Below are positions 1 through 8,758 of a stretch of 64,000 nucleotides of DNA, piece by piece. This stretch comes from Rossellomorea vietnamensis (GTDB lineage Bacteria > Bacillota > Bacilli > Bacillales > Bacillaceae_B): contig NZ_CP104558.1 in assembly GCF_025398035.1 (NCBI RefSeq), positions 682,001 through 746,000 on the forward strand, written 5' to 3'. The notes beneath the pieces were generated by a model. It was not told the DNA's origin. It ran no database searches and was given only the letters and a program-made list of their open reading frames with translations. Both the position numbers and the translations under genes were made by a program. Numbering within the stretch: the first letter of the stretch is position 1; every line of letters begins with the position of its first letter.

Positions 1-419
1 AAGGCATTTGGAATTTCGACTCTCAGTAGACGCTGATGAGTCTTCATCCCAACCCCCTTTGCCGCATCTCGCATCTCCGGGCTCACATTCCGTATCGCTG
101 TATATGTATTTCGTATGATCGGCAGCTGAGAATAGAGTACCAGTGCCACAAAGGCAGGAACAAAGCCAATTCCCTGATTGATGATAGAGAATATCGGAAT
201 CATCACTCCAAATAAGGCAATACTCGGAATCGTCAGCATGACAGAGGCAATCTGCAACACCGTCTCAGCAAGATAATCGTTTGTCGTTAAATAAATTCCC
301 AAAGGTACCCCGATCAGTAAAGCGACGATGATCGCAAGACCCACGAGAACCGCATGCTCTATCGTCAGATCAAGAATCCGAGGTGCATTCACCTCTAGAA
401 ATTCCATCCATTTCTCCAC
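1..419 (-). CDS. Glycine betaine/carnitine/choline ABC transporter permease, OpuCB-like (3' end outside window)
   Basis: Inner-membrane permease of an osmoprotectant ABC importer. The visible N-terminal part is hydrophobic and carries the family pattern of a permease loop: GVPLGIYL near residue 40, then a TIPSIALFG segment typical of OpuCB/OpuBB/ProW, and RNVSPEMRDAAKGVGM, the cytoplasmic EAA-like loop that docks on the ATPase. The GTG start at 419 lies 8 nt after GGAGGG; an internal ATG four codons later has no better site. The ATPase gene that usually precedes opuCB is not upstream, where a TetR gene with its own terminator sits, so the rest of the transporter may lie to the left or elsewhere. 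A hairpin with a T-rich tail just upstream suggests leader control. Substrate specificity cannot be read from this fragment. Confidence 0.8.
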   Translation of the reverse strand, partial: MEKWMEFLEVNAPRILDLTIEHAVLVGLAIIVALLIGVPLGIYLTTNDYLAETVLQIASVMLTIPSIALFGVMIPIFSIINQGIGFVPAFVALVLYSQLPIIRNTYTAIRNVSPEMRDAAKGVGMKTHQRLLRVEIPNA

Positions 420-452
420 AGGTACACCCTCCTTTATCTATGTATTTTTGGC

Positions 453-493
453 CAAAATAAAAGTCGTCCAGGATCTTGTATAATCCTGACGAC
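453..493 (-). terminator. Hairpin with T-rich tail in the leader of the OpuCB-like gene
   Basis: On the minus strand GTCGTCAGGAT pairs with ATCCTGGACGAC (one bulged G), followed by TTTTATTTT, about 35 bases before the permease start. The TetR gene upstream already has its own terminator, so this one is either a second stop against read-through or an attenuator in the permease leader. Confidence 0.55.
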
Positions 494-652
494 CCACGGA
501 ATTAGTATTACCGTATAAATGCGCCAACATTCTTATACCCTTCTTGTCGAAATTTAAAACAATTTGTCATGAAATAGAAATGAGAATGGAATAAATTGAC
601 CATCGGTTCTATCGAATTGGCACAGAGAATCGCCCAGAAAATGCTTCCTTCA

Positions 653-688
653 CAAAAAAACTCCTTCCCATTCACACGGGAAGGAGCT
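653..688 (-). terminator. Intrinsic terminator of the TetR gene, overlapping its stop codon
   Basis: Minus-strand stem AGCTCCTTCCC / GGGAAGGAGTT followed by seven T. The TGA stop of the TetR gene lies inside the loop, so the last codons form the left arm. Confidence 0.85.
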
Positions 689-1544
689 GTCTTTCTAATT
701 CTTCAGCTTCGATTCTTAACTCTTCCGAATCCATCAGTAATCGGAATAATCCCTTCAAGATCAATTTGTCCGGCTCCGATTCACGGCATTCCTCAGAAAT
801 CCGATTCGCTATGACCATATAATCTCTACCATTATCCATCCCCTTGATCTTCCCATACAGGGATCTCCAAGCGTTCTCCCTGTTCTCAAACGATATGAAA
901 GCACCTTCCTTGTCCATACTGACAGAAAAGGATTTCATCATGTCGTCATTCAATTGCGGAGAGCTATTTCCACTTAGGAAGTCATTAGCAAGAAGCGTAA
1001 TCTGCCTTACTAAATGTGCTCCCAGCCTTGAGGGATCAAGAGTGTCATCATGAGATATCATCAGCATCATATAAGACGCATAGATGGATTGGGTCATCCA
1101 CATCAGATCCCATTTGTAAGGTCTTATTTCTTCTCCATACACCTCGAGGAGATTCTGTTCAAGCCAGCTGAACAGACGCCCCCTCATACGATGCTCCATA
1201 GCCGCCAGTTTTTCACTATTTTTCGTGGATTCCCCTCGCATGTGCATCTTCATATAAGACTTGTACTCCAATATCCCTTCGAATTGTACTTGGAACTGTT
1301 TTGCAAATCTCTCCATCGGAGGCAGATTCCCATCCAATCCTACAACGAATGCCCGTTCAAATACAAGCTGTTGATAATGTTCGTAAATCGATATGATCAA
1401 ATCTTCCTTTGATTGAAAATATGAGTAAAGGGAGCCTTTTGATATGCCGACACTTTCGGCGATTTGCTGCATGGACGTCTGATTGTAACCGTGAGCTCCA
1501 AAGAGTTCAACTGCTGATTCGAGTATTGCATTCCGCTTATCCAT
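672..1544 (-). CDS. TetR/AcrR family transcriptional regulator
   Basis: DNA-binding repressor, probably of the divergent RND pump. The N-terminal 48 residues hold the TetR helix-turn-helix (TSMQQIAESVGISKGSLYSYF). The protein is 290 residues, longer than the usual 190-220, with an extended C-terminal ligand/dimer domain of no recognised family. The ATG has a GAGGTG site 7 nt upstream. It is transcribed away from the efflux gene at 1758; the 213-bp gap holds a promoter with a palindrome at its -10 element, the classic arrangement of a local efflux repressor. The ligand is unknown; substrates of the pump are the natural candidates. Confidence 0.88.
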   Translation of the reverse strand: MDKRNAILESAVELFGAHGYNQTSMQQIAESVGISKGSLYSYFQSKEDLIISIYEHYQQLVFERAFVVGLDGNLPPMERFAKQFQVQFEGILEYKSYMKMHMRGESTKNSEKLAAMEHRMRGRLFSWLEQNLLEVYGEEIRPYKWDLMWMTQSIYASYMMLMISHDDTLDPSRLGAHLVRQITLLANDFLSGNSSPQLNDDMMKSFSVSMDKEGAFISFENRENAWRSLYGKIKGMDNGRDYMVIANRISEECRESEPDKLILKGLFRLLMDSEELRIEAEELERQLLPV

Positions 1545-1625
1545 TTTCTACACCTCTATATCCAGAGAAAACTATCCCCTTCTCATTTTAACCATTCCCG
1601 GTAAAAATGAGAAGAGCATTAATTC

Positions 1626-1690
1626 TTGACTAGATGATTTTTTTAGGTAAAATGACTAGTGAGTCAACTAAATATATGACTGATATATCA
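1626..1690 (+). promoter_or_regulatory. Promoter and candidate TetR operator upstream of the RND pump
   Basis: TTGACT (1626-1631), 16 bp, TAAAAT (1648-1653). The palindrome TGACTAGTGAGTCA (1653-1666; arms TGACT/AGTCA) begins at the -10 element, where a bound repressor would block transcription. A second palindrome, TGATATATCA, ends at 1690. That the TetR protein binds here is inference. Confidence 0.6.
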
Positions 1691-1757
1691 ATGATTAAAC
1701 ACTTACAGAAAAAATGAATGACCCACAAGTCAAACATTATCAAAGGAGGATGAAACC

Positions 1758-4700
1758 ATGTTAAAAGCTATTTTGAATCGTTCAAAAATCGTCCTGATCT
1801 TCATCTTATTATTTGTGATCATCGGAATTTTCACCTTTATTCAATTGCCACAACGTGAAATACCGGAAACGAGTGTCAACATCGGTACAGTCACAACTGT
1901 ATATCCCGGGGCTACCGTTGATTCCGTTGAAAGGACCATTACAAATCCGATAGAATCTTCTCTCCAATCAATCGGAGGCATTAAAGAAATCAGTTCTTCT
2001 TCCGCAGCCGGTTTCTCTACTATTATTGTAGAGGTTGAAGATGGGGAAAACAAAAAAGAAGTGTTCGGGGATGTGCGCCAAGCCGTCTCTGATGCATCAA
2101 CCTCTTTTCCGGAAGAGGTGTTCGACCCTGAAGTCAATGAATCCACGGTCAAAATGCCCATCGTATCTTATCATTTAGTCAGTGAAAATAAGGAGTCACT
2201 CCTTGAGCTGGACGATGAGGTCAGCAGATGGAAAGAGGAAATAGAGGACCTATCCGGGGTTTCAAGTGTCACCATCAAAGGTCTTCCCGAAGAAGAAATC
2301 AAGATCGAATTAAAGAAAGAGGAACTCAAGGCTTCTGGCCTGAACCCCTCTTCAGTTATAAATGCCATCAATGATGAGTATTATCCTACTCCACTCGGAA
2401 AGCAGGAAGTGGATAACGAAGTTGTTCAACTGACTGTCGATCATTTCACTACCTTAGATGAAATGAAGGAACTCTTTGTCGGGAAAAATCCCAAAGGCGA
2501 ATCGATCTTACTCGGAGACATTGCTAATGTGAAAGTGTCCCCTAAAGAAGTCAGGGATATTGTAACGTTTGAAGGAAAACCTTCACTATCATTTACTGCT
2601 TTTGTACAGCCCGGTGAGGATATCCCAACGGTCGATGAAAGAGTGAGTGACAAAGTGGATGAACTATCGGACTCCCTTCCAGCCGGTGTAGAACTAGTAC
2701 CTTACTATTCTCAAGCCTCTACTGTGACGGACATTTTCGATGGTTTGTTTAAGTCCCTCGCTATTTCCGTTGTGGCTGTTATCCTGACTACAGCTCTTGG
2801 CCTGACAATTTCAGGTGCTTTTGTAGTGGCACTTGCCGTACCGATTTCCGTATTGATGGGATTGATTCCCCTGCCATTTGCAGGAGTGGATCTCAATCAG
2901 ATTTCCGTCATCGGAGCCATCATCGCCCTCGGGATCCTGGTCGATGATTCCATCGTTGTAAACGACAATATCCAACGCAGATATAAACTCGGGGACGGTG
3001 CTCTTATGGGTGCCATAACCGGTGTGAAGGAGATATGGGTGTCAATCGTGACTTCCTCCCTTGCGATTGTGTTCACTTTCCTACCGCTCATATTCTTATC
3101 AGGCGGAAACGGAGCGTTCATCAGGGCTCTACCGACTGTCTTGATTACAACCATCATTGCATCTACATTGGTGGCACTGATTTTCGTTCCTATCATGAGA
3201 TACTTTCTTTATAGCAAAACGAAGAAAAAAGTTTCCGATGCCCCCGGGCTGTTAGGTAAACCATTAAATAAGATCGCGGATTTCTATGCCGATACTGTGC
3301 TGAAAAAATTCTCGAAAAGACCGTTCGTCGTTTCTGCGATTGGCCTCGTGTTCACGACTGCGATCTTTGGTCTGATCGCTCTGACACCTTTTGAATTCTT
3401 CCCTTCTGCCGATCGTGAAGAAGTGACAGTCGATGTAACGTTACCGATCGGTACGCCGATCGAAGAAACATCCAATACTCTGGAAGAAATGGAACAACTT
3501 TTAAAAACAGATGAAGGTGTCTATGAAACGTCTTCCTTTGCAGGTACTGGCTTACCGAATCTGTTCAACAGTTCATTATCCAATTCAGGTCAAAATACAG
3601 GTCAATTGGTCGCAAGGGTGGATCGAAAAAACCAGACTGCCCAAGGATTGATCGATGAGTGGACGGACAGATTGCGAAAAGAGTATCCTGAAGCAAAGAT
3701 TTTCATGGAAACAATCCAGCAAGGTCCGCCGGCAGGGGCTCCTGTCACGGTGACTGTCTCAGGTCCGGATATGGATCGATTAATTGAACTAAGGGATAAA
3801 ATTTCCACTGAAATAAATTCATTGGATACTGAATTGGTCGTTGATAACGTCGGAAAAATGGAACCAACTATTGTATATGAGCCTAATCGCGAAAAACTTA
3901 AAGAAAATGGAATTACAATAAATGATGTCAGCCAGCAGCTGCGCTTGGCTACTGAAGGCATTCCGATGAAATCTTTCGATAATGGTGTGACAAAACGCGA
4001 TATGACTCTCTTACTGGAAGGAAACGAAGGTGAAGTCGATCTTACTTCCCTGGAAGTTCCGGCTCAAAGTGCAAACCCTGCCGGACCACCGAAGTTGGTT
4101 TCACTTGACGAACTGGTGACACCTGAAAAGAAGGAAGAGCTTCAACTCATCCCTCATAAGGATGGTGAGCGTGCCATTACGATACGCGCCTTCCCTGGTG
4201 AAGAAGAGAATTATAAAGAAAATGTACAGGAAATCGTGAAAGATGTCAGGAAGGATCTGGATGACAATAACTATTCCATTACTCTAGGCGGGGAAAATGA
4301 AGCACAAAATGACTTCTTCGCAGAAATCACCATCCTGTTTATCATCGTGATTTTCCTGGTGTATTTGTTAATTGCACTTCAGTTCAATTCTTTATCGCTG
4401 CCATTCCTTGTTCTGGTTGCAGTTTACCTGGCGATTGCAGGTGCGATTCTCGGATTATTCGTCACTCAGACTCCGATCAGCTTCCTTGCCGTTATGGGTA
4501 TGGTTTCCCTAACCGGAATCGTCGTACGGAATTCAGTCGTGTTAATTGAGTTTATCGAACAAGGATTACAAAGCGGAATGAGTGTGAAAGAAGCAGTCGT
4601 TGAATCTGGTCGTACACGACTTCGCCCTATCCTACTCACCGCCCTTACCTCGATTGTCGCCCTGATTCCAGTGGCAGTCAGTGGTGATGCTCTATTCACC

Positions 4701-4817
4701 CCATTGGCGGTCACCATCATATCAGGTATTCTGTTCTCAGCTATATTAACGCTGATCATCGTACCGATGATGTACATGGTCTTCCACCGCTTCAGAAGAA
4801 AAAAACGAGAAGCATAA
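1758..4817 (+). CDS. RND-superfamily efflux transporter (AcrB/HAE-1-like, SwrC-type)
   Basis: Proton-driven exporter of hydrophobic or amphiphilic compounds. At 1019 residues it has the two-fold RND layout: an N-terminal membrane helix, a large extracytoplasmic loop (about residues 35-330), a membrane block, a second large loop (about 550-850) and a C-terminal membrane block. The proton-relay helix has the paired Asp near 396-397 (LVDDSIVV), and its pseudo-repeat VVRNSVVLIEF lies near 922. AAAGGAGG precedes the ATG. No membrane-fusion partner gene is adjacent, as expected in Gram-positives, where SwrC-type pumps work alone. It is divergent from its likely TetR repressor. Family certain, substrate unknown. 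Confidence 0.9.
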   Translation: MLKAILNRSKIVLIFILLFVIIGIFTFIQLPQREIPETSVNIGTVTTVYPGATVDSVERTITNPIESSLQSIGGIKEISSSSAAGFSTIIVEVEDGENKKEVFGDVRQAVSDASTSFPEEVFDPEVNESTVKMPIVSYHLVSENKESLLELDDEVSRWKEEIEDLSGVSSVTIKGLPEEEIKIELKKEELKASGLNPSSVINAINDEYYPTPLGKQEVDNEVVQLTVDHFTTLDEMKELFVGKNPKGESILLGDIANVKVSPKEVRDIVTFEGKPSLSFTAFVQPGEDIPTVDERVSDKVDELSDSLPAGVELVPYYSQASTVTDIFDGLFKSLAISVVAVILTTALGLTISGAFVVALAVPISVLMGLIPLPFAGVDLNQISVIGAIIALGILVDDSIVVNDNIQRRYKLGDGALMGAITGVKEIWVSIVTSSLAIVFTFLPLIFLSGGNGAFIRALPTVLITTIIASTLVALIFVPIMRYFLYSKTKKKVSDAPGLLGKPLNKIADFYADTVLKKFSKRPFVVSAIGLVFTTAIFGLIALTPFEFFPSADREEVTVDVTLPIGTPIEETSNTLEEMEQLLKTDEGVYETSSFAGTGLPNLFNSSLSNSGQNTGQLVARVDRKNQTAQGLIDEWTDRLRKEYPEAKIFMETIQQGPPAGAPVTVTVSGPDMDRLIELRDKISTEINSLDTELVVDNVGKMEPTIVYEPNREKLKENGITINDVSQQLRLATEGIPMKSFDNGVTKRDMTLLLEGNEGEVDLTSLEVPAQSANPAGPPKLVSLDELVTPEKKEELQLIPHKDGERAITIRAFPGEEENYKENVQEIVKDVRKDLDDNNYSITLGGENEAQNDFFAEITILFIIVIFLVYLLIALQFNSLSLPFLVLVAVYLAIAGAILGLFVTQTPISFLAVMGMVSLTGIVVRNSVVLIEFIEQGLQSGMSVKEAVVESGRTRLRPILLTALTSIVALIPVAVSGDALFTPLAVTIISGILFSAILTLIIVPMMYMVFHRFRRKKREA

Positions 4818-4830
4818 ATCATAATATCTT

Positions 4831-4862
4831 GAGGGGAGACATAGTCTCCTCTCTTTTTTATT
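4831..4862 (+). terminator. Terminator after the RND gene
   Basis: Stem GAGGGGAGAC-ATA-GTCTCCTCTC followed by TTTTTTATTTT. Confidence 0.85.
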
Positions 4863-5007
4863 TTATATGATTGAAAAAACTGCTTATGTACCATTTAGTA
4901 AATGAAACGTTACTTTTACTACGGTTCAAACTTTCCCCTTGAGATATTTCACTTCTTCAAGCATTATAGATAAGTGTTACATTTTATACTTTATTTGGAG
5001 GAACAAC

Positions 5008-6447
5008 ATGACAAATAAACTAAATTCAAAAGCAATCCTCATAACCTTCATGATCGGTGCTTTTTTTGCCATTTTAAATGAAACGTTACTAAATATCGCC
5101 CTCACAGAATTAATGGCCGTCTTTCACGTGGATGCCCCCACTGTCCAATGGCTTGCGACAGGATTCATGCTGGTGATGGGGGTATTGATGCCTATCTCCG
5201 CCCTATTGATTCAGTGGTTCACAACAAGACAGATGTTCATCGGTGTCATGAGTGTATTTCTACTCGGCACAGTCATCGCAGCCTGTGCCCTGAATTTCCC
5301 CATGCTCCTTATTGGGAGGATGATTCAGGCTGTTGGAACAGGTTTGTTGATCCCTGTCATTATGAACGCCCTGCTTCTGATTTACCGCCCTGAAGTCCGC
5401 GGCAAAATCATGGGTACATTTGGTTTGGTGATCATGTTCGCACCCGCCATCGGGCCGACTCTGTCTGGAGTGATTGTCGATTTCCTCGGCTGGAGATGGT
5501 TGTTTATCACCGTCATCCCATTTGCCGTATTTTCGATTCTGTTTGCCATGAAATACTTACAGAATGTCGGTGAAGTTTCACGTCCCGCTGTGGATGTACT
5601 TTCAATCATCCTTTCTTCTATAGGGATCGGCGGGATCGTTTACGGCTTCAGTGCTGCAGGTGAAGAAGAAGCAGGATTTACTTCGGTGAAAATCATTACC
5701 ATCATCGCCATATCTGTGATCAGTGTCATCCTCTTTGTCCTGAGACAATTGAAGCTTGATGAACCGCTCCTTGATGTAAGGGTATTCCGGTACAAGAGCT
5801 ACACGAGAGGTGTGACCATTTTCGTCATCGTCATTATGGCCATGTTCGCTTCCGAAATCGTGATGCCGATGTACCTTCAAGGTCCACTCGGATTTTCTGC
5901 AAAAGCCGCGGGATTATTGCTGCTTCCGGGAGCACTGCTGAATGGCCTGATGTCTCCTACCATGGGCTCCCTTTTCGATAAATACGGCCCTAGGAAACTC
6001 ATCATACCAGGCACACTCACATTGGTGGGAGTCATGATATTCTTTAGCGGCATCAATCCGGCTACACCCATTTGGTTATTTGTACTGGTCTACATGATTC
6101 TCATGTTGTCGATATCCGCTATCATGATGCCTGCTCAAACCAATGGATTGAATGAACTGCCGAAGCACTTATACCCACACGGAACCGCCATTGCCAACAC
6201 ATTGCAGCCGGTTGCCGGTGCACTCGGGGTTTCCATTTTTGTCAGCATCATGACCCAAAGTCAGAAAGGATACATTGAAGAGCAAGCAGGTGGGGTAACA
6301 GAAGGAATCCTTCACAATGCCATGACCTACGGTGTTCATCATGCCTATTGGTTTGCCCTTGCCTTGGCCGCAATTGCATTCTTGATTTCACTGTTTATCC
6401 GCAAGGCGATTGCACCGGATTTTGACGAAGTGAAGTCGGAAGCTTAA
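5008..6447 (+). CDS. MFS drug exporter, DHA2 (EmrB/QacA, 14-TM) family
   Basis: Multidrug:proton antiporter of 479 residues, the usual size of LmrB/EmrB-like pumps. The N-terminus (FFAILNETLLNIALTEL) is the characteristic DHA2 helix 1; GRMIQAVGTGLLIPVIMNALL and the following GWRWLF are the motif C region and the segment after it. About 14 hydrophobic helices can be traced. I chose the ATG at 5008 because TTTGGAGGAACAAC precedes it; an upstream in-frame ATG at 4939 has no ribosome site and would add an unlikely leader. No regulator gene lies beside it, and it is bracketed by terminators, so it is monocistronic. Resemblance to LmrB suggests lincosamide-type substrates, but this is not determinable here. 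Confidence 0.88.
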   Translation: MTNKLNSKAILITFMIGAFFAILNETLLNIALTELMAVFHVDAPTVQWLATGFMLVMGVLMPISALLIQWFTTRQMFIGVMSVFLLGTVIAACALNFPMLLIGRMIQAVGTGLLIPVIMNALLLIYRPEVRGKIMGTFGLVIMFAPAIGPTLSGVIVDFLGWRWLFITVIPFAVFSILFAMKYLQNVGEVSRPAVDVLSIILSSIGIGGIVYGFSAAGEEEAGFTSVKIITIIAISVISVILFVLRQLKLDEPLLDVRVFRYKSYTRGVTIFVIVIMAMFASEIVMPMYLQGPLGFSAKAAGLLLLPGALLNGLMSPTMGSLFDKYGPRKLIIPGTLTLVGVMIFFSGINPATPIWLFVLVYMILMLSISAIMMPAQTNGLNELPKHLYPHGTAIANTLQPVAGALGVSIFVSIMTQSQKGYIEEQAGGVTEGILHNAMTYGVHHAYWFALALAAIAFLISLFIRKAIAPDFDEVKSEA

Positions 6448-6463
6448 TAGATCGAATACCCAA

Positions 6464-6502
6464 CAAACGGGAAGACCGCTACAAAGGCGGTCTTCCCGTT
6501 TG
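6464..6502 (+). terminator. Terminator after the DHA2 exporter gene
   Basis: CAAACGGGAAGACCGC and GCGGTCTTCCCGTTTG form a perfect 16-bp stem around a TACAAAG loop. The T-tract is short. Confidence 0.75.
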
Positions 6503-6598
6503 CTATTCCTACTAATAAACCGCCTAAGTGCTATTACTGTACGTAACCCCTCTCCAAGAGTAAAATGAGCTTGAAAGCAAATATGAGGAGGATCTGGC

Positions 6599-7093
6599 AT
6601 GGAGAAAGAAATAAAGATCATTGAAGATATTCGTTCTGAATTACTAAATAGTGTGAATGACCTAACAGACAAGGAATGTAACAAAGAGTTGGAAGAAGGC
6701 CGCTGGACGATCATGCAGGTATTGGATCATCTTTATTTAATGGAGAGATCTCTCACCAAAACAATTCAGTTGACCCTAGAAAAAGGCGAAGAACAGCAGG
6801 TGGAGTCGAAGCCGATTCACTATGCGGTAAATCGATCGACCAAGGTAGACGCCCCTCCTTTTGTGGTTCCTTCAGAAGAAAAACAGACTCTTCAGCAAAT
6901 GAAGGAAAAACTGGAAGCGTCCCGAAAAGATCTTCTCCAATTTCTTGGAACAACGAGTAAGGAAGCTTTACAGAAAAAAGCGTATCCTCACCCTATTTTC
7001 GGCCAAATCCGTTTGGATGAGTGGGTACCGTTCATTGGTTATCATGAGAAGAGGCACTTAGAACAGATTGAAGAGTTGAAATCAAAATTATAG
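6599..7093 (+). CDS. DinB-fold metal-binding protein
   Basis: Small four-helix-bundle protein of the DinB/YfiT superfamily, some members of which are metal-dependent thiol (bacillithiol) transferases. The three metal ligands are visible: H44 in the VLDHL helix and H149/H153 in GYHEKRHLEQ near the C-terminus, spaced as in the family. It has 164 residues, a normal length. GGAGG precedes the ATG. It is monocistronic between two terminators. Whether it is a bacillithiol transferase or one of the many DinB proteins of unknown role cannot be decided from sequence. Confidence 0.82.
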   Translation: MEKEIKIIEDIRSELLNSVNDLTDKECNKELEEGRWTIMQVLDHLYLMERSLTKTIQLTLEKGEEQQVESKPIHYAVNRSTKVDAPPFVVPSEEKQTLQQMKEKLEASRKDLLQFLGTTSKEALQKKAYPHPIFGQIRLDEWVPFIGYHEKRHLEQIEELKSKL

Positions 7094-7105
7094 ACCTGTA
7101 TGAAT

Positions 7106-7134
7106 AGGATCTGTTTCTGTTTGAAACAGATCCT
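7106..7134. terminator. Bidirectional terminator between the DinB gene and the ABC-2 operon
   Basis: AGGATCTGTTTC-TGTTT-GAAACAGATCCT, a 12-bp perfect stem between convergent genes. TTATTTAT follows on the plus strand. Confidence 0.75.
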
Positions 7135-7151
7135 TATTTATAGACCTATCT

Positions 7152-7946
7152 CTACATTTTCAAATCTCGTTTTTCAAAAAATAAAAATGTCGCAAAGCTC
7201 AAAATGGCGATCAACGTGAATGATATCCCCACATAAGCAGAACCCAATCCTCCTCCATACATTACACTTTCAGCTTCGAAGTACTTAAAGGGTGTGAGAT
7301 ATTTTAAAGCCTCGATTTTTCCGTTCAAGTCAATGGCGAATGACAGAATGAATGTCAGTAATAATACGCCAGTTGCGACTGCAGCTGATTTTTCAGGCTT
7401 TTTACTATAAGCTGCCACCGCCGTTCCAATCAATAAAAATAGTACTTGTAAAATAATCATTCCGACTACCGCTACTCCAATATCAAAAGCTACCGACACA
7501 TCACTATAATGGCCCACAATCAACAAGGAGGAAATCCATGTGATCAATGCGAGTACCCCAATTTGAGTGAAGGCAGCTGCAAGCTTAACCCCTATGATCT
7601 TCTTCCTTGTTAGGGGTTTGACAAATAGAAACTCGGCGGTTTTATCCCTTTCTTCCTTGGAAATGATGGTCGCACCGGTCAATGCTGCGTGGATGGTTGC
7701 AAGTAGTACGATATAAAGAAAAAGCACTCCGTAATATCCACTTGCTGTCGACATATCAAGACTGCCGATTCCGAGAATGGCTTGCATAGACTTAGGAAGC
7801 CCCCCCACCAACTCGTTCATGGATTGACCCGACGACGAGAAGCCTGCATACTTCCCCATCCCGGATCCAATCAATCCAATCATCCCGATGCACCAGATGA
7901 TAAGTGATTTACGGTGAGCCCTCATTTCTCTTACATATACATTCAT
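7152..7946 (-). CDS. ABC-2 type transporter permease (second subunit)
   Basis: Membrane subunit of 264 residues with about six hydrophobic helices and the ABC-2 signature region SKEERDKTAEFLFVKPLTRKKIIGVKL near residues 90-120, the cytoplasmic coupling stretch before the third helix. It is the last gene of a four-gene minus-strand operon (TetR, ATPase, permease, permease) and lies 14 bp after the preceding permease. The two permeases are paralogues: each has the same (K)EER/IREKTA(E/D)FL..KP(L/V)TR motif, so a heterodimeric membrane unit is likely. Related systems export antibiotics, lipids or peptides. Confidence 0.85.
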   Translation of the reverse strand: MNVYVREMRAHRKSLIIWCIGMIGLIGSGMGKYAGFSSSGQSMNELVGGLPKSMQAILGIGSLDMSTASGYYGVLFLYIVLLATIHAALTGATIISKEERDKTAEFLFVKPLTRKKIIGVKLAAAFTQIGVLALITWISSLLIVGHYSDVSVAFDIGVAVVGMIILQVLFLLIGTAVAAYSKKPEKSAAVATGVLLLTFILSFAIDLNGKIEALKYLTPFKYFEAESVMYGGGLGSAYVGISFTLIAILSFATFLFFEKRDLKM

Positions 7947-7960
7947 GACTTCCCCTCCTT

Positions 7961-8752
7961 TTATACCGTATGAATGTCTTTATTATTATAAATGATGAAG
8001 CTTAAAACCATGGAGACAGCAATCAGTGTGATTCCTGCCATCAGGAATGACCATTCATATGCAGCGTGATTCATAATATATGTGTAGTCAAAGTACTTAA
8101 AAGGTGTGAAATAACGCCCTGCTTCTTCTGTTGCTGCTACCATCCCAATAACAAAGAAGGCGAATACGATACCAAGTGAAAGCGTAAGGACAGATTTCAC
8201 CCTTGACCATACGACCGCGATGATCATTCCTAAGGCAAACATGATGAATTGTGTGAGTAAGAGAGTAGTTGAAATCAATAGGAATATAGTAAGACTGAAC
8301 GAATCCACCTTTACCAGGTTGGCGACAATGATCGCCGAAATCACGTATACGATATTCGTAAGCAGGAGGGAAACAAGAGCTGCCAATACCTTCGAGTAAA
8401 GAATCTTCGTCCGGGTAACAGGCTTAGTCAGAAGAAAGTCCGCCGTCTTTTCCCTGATTTCCTTCGAACCGATCGAAATGGCCAGATTCATTGCCTGAAT
8501 GGCACCGCATAATGTTACATAAAGGAAGAAATACGAATAATAACCGTTTAGGGATCCTATACTATCGATCTGAATTCCCAATGCTTTTCGAACCCCCTCC
8601 GGAAACCCCTCCAGGAGCTTTTTGAATTCGTCGATTTCTTTAGAAATGGAAGGAAACAAGGACATGAACAGAATCATCAATGACGTAAGGGCCAAAGTCC
8701 ATATAATCGTCGACTTTCGATAAGACTTTAGCTCATAAAGAAAGATATTCAT
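7961..8752 (-). CDS. ABC-2 type transporter permease (first subunit)
   Basis: Membrane subunit of 263 residues with six predicted helices. The shared family stretch SKEIREKTADFLLTKPVTRTKIL sits near residue 95, as in its neighbour. The ATG follows the ATPase gene by 6 bp, so translation is coupled and the two are made together. It probably pairs with the product of the next gene. The substrate is unknown; the TetR gene in the same operon points to inducible detoxification or stress export rather than a housekeeping role. Confidence 0.85.
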   Translation of the reverse strand: MNIFLYELKSYRKSTIIWTLALTSLMILFMSLFPSISKEIDEFKKLLEGFPEGVRKALGIQIDSIGSLNGYYSYFFLYVTLCGAIQAMNLAISIGSKEIREKTADFLLTKPVTRTKILYSKVLAALVSLLLTNIVYVISAIIVANLVKVDSFSLTIFLLISTTLLLTQFIMFALGMIIAVVWSRVKSVLTLSLGIVFAFFVIGMVAATEEAGRYFTPFKYFDYTYIMNHAAYEWSFLMAGITLIAVSMVLSFIIYNNKDIHTV

Positions 8753-8758
8753 AGAGGA

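Noticed and set aside
1050..1412. A 120-codon frame on the plus strand opposite the TetR gene
   Set aside because: It lies wholly antisense to a clear TetR coding region, has no ribosome site and no recognisable protein.
4901..5090. AATGAAACGTTACT occurs at 4901-4914 and again inside the exporter gene at 5077-5090
   Set aside because: Several 14-mer pairs are expected by chance in 64 kb; nothing else supports regulation or duplication.
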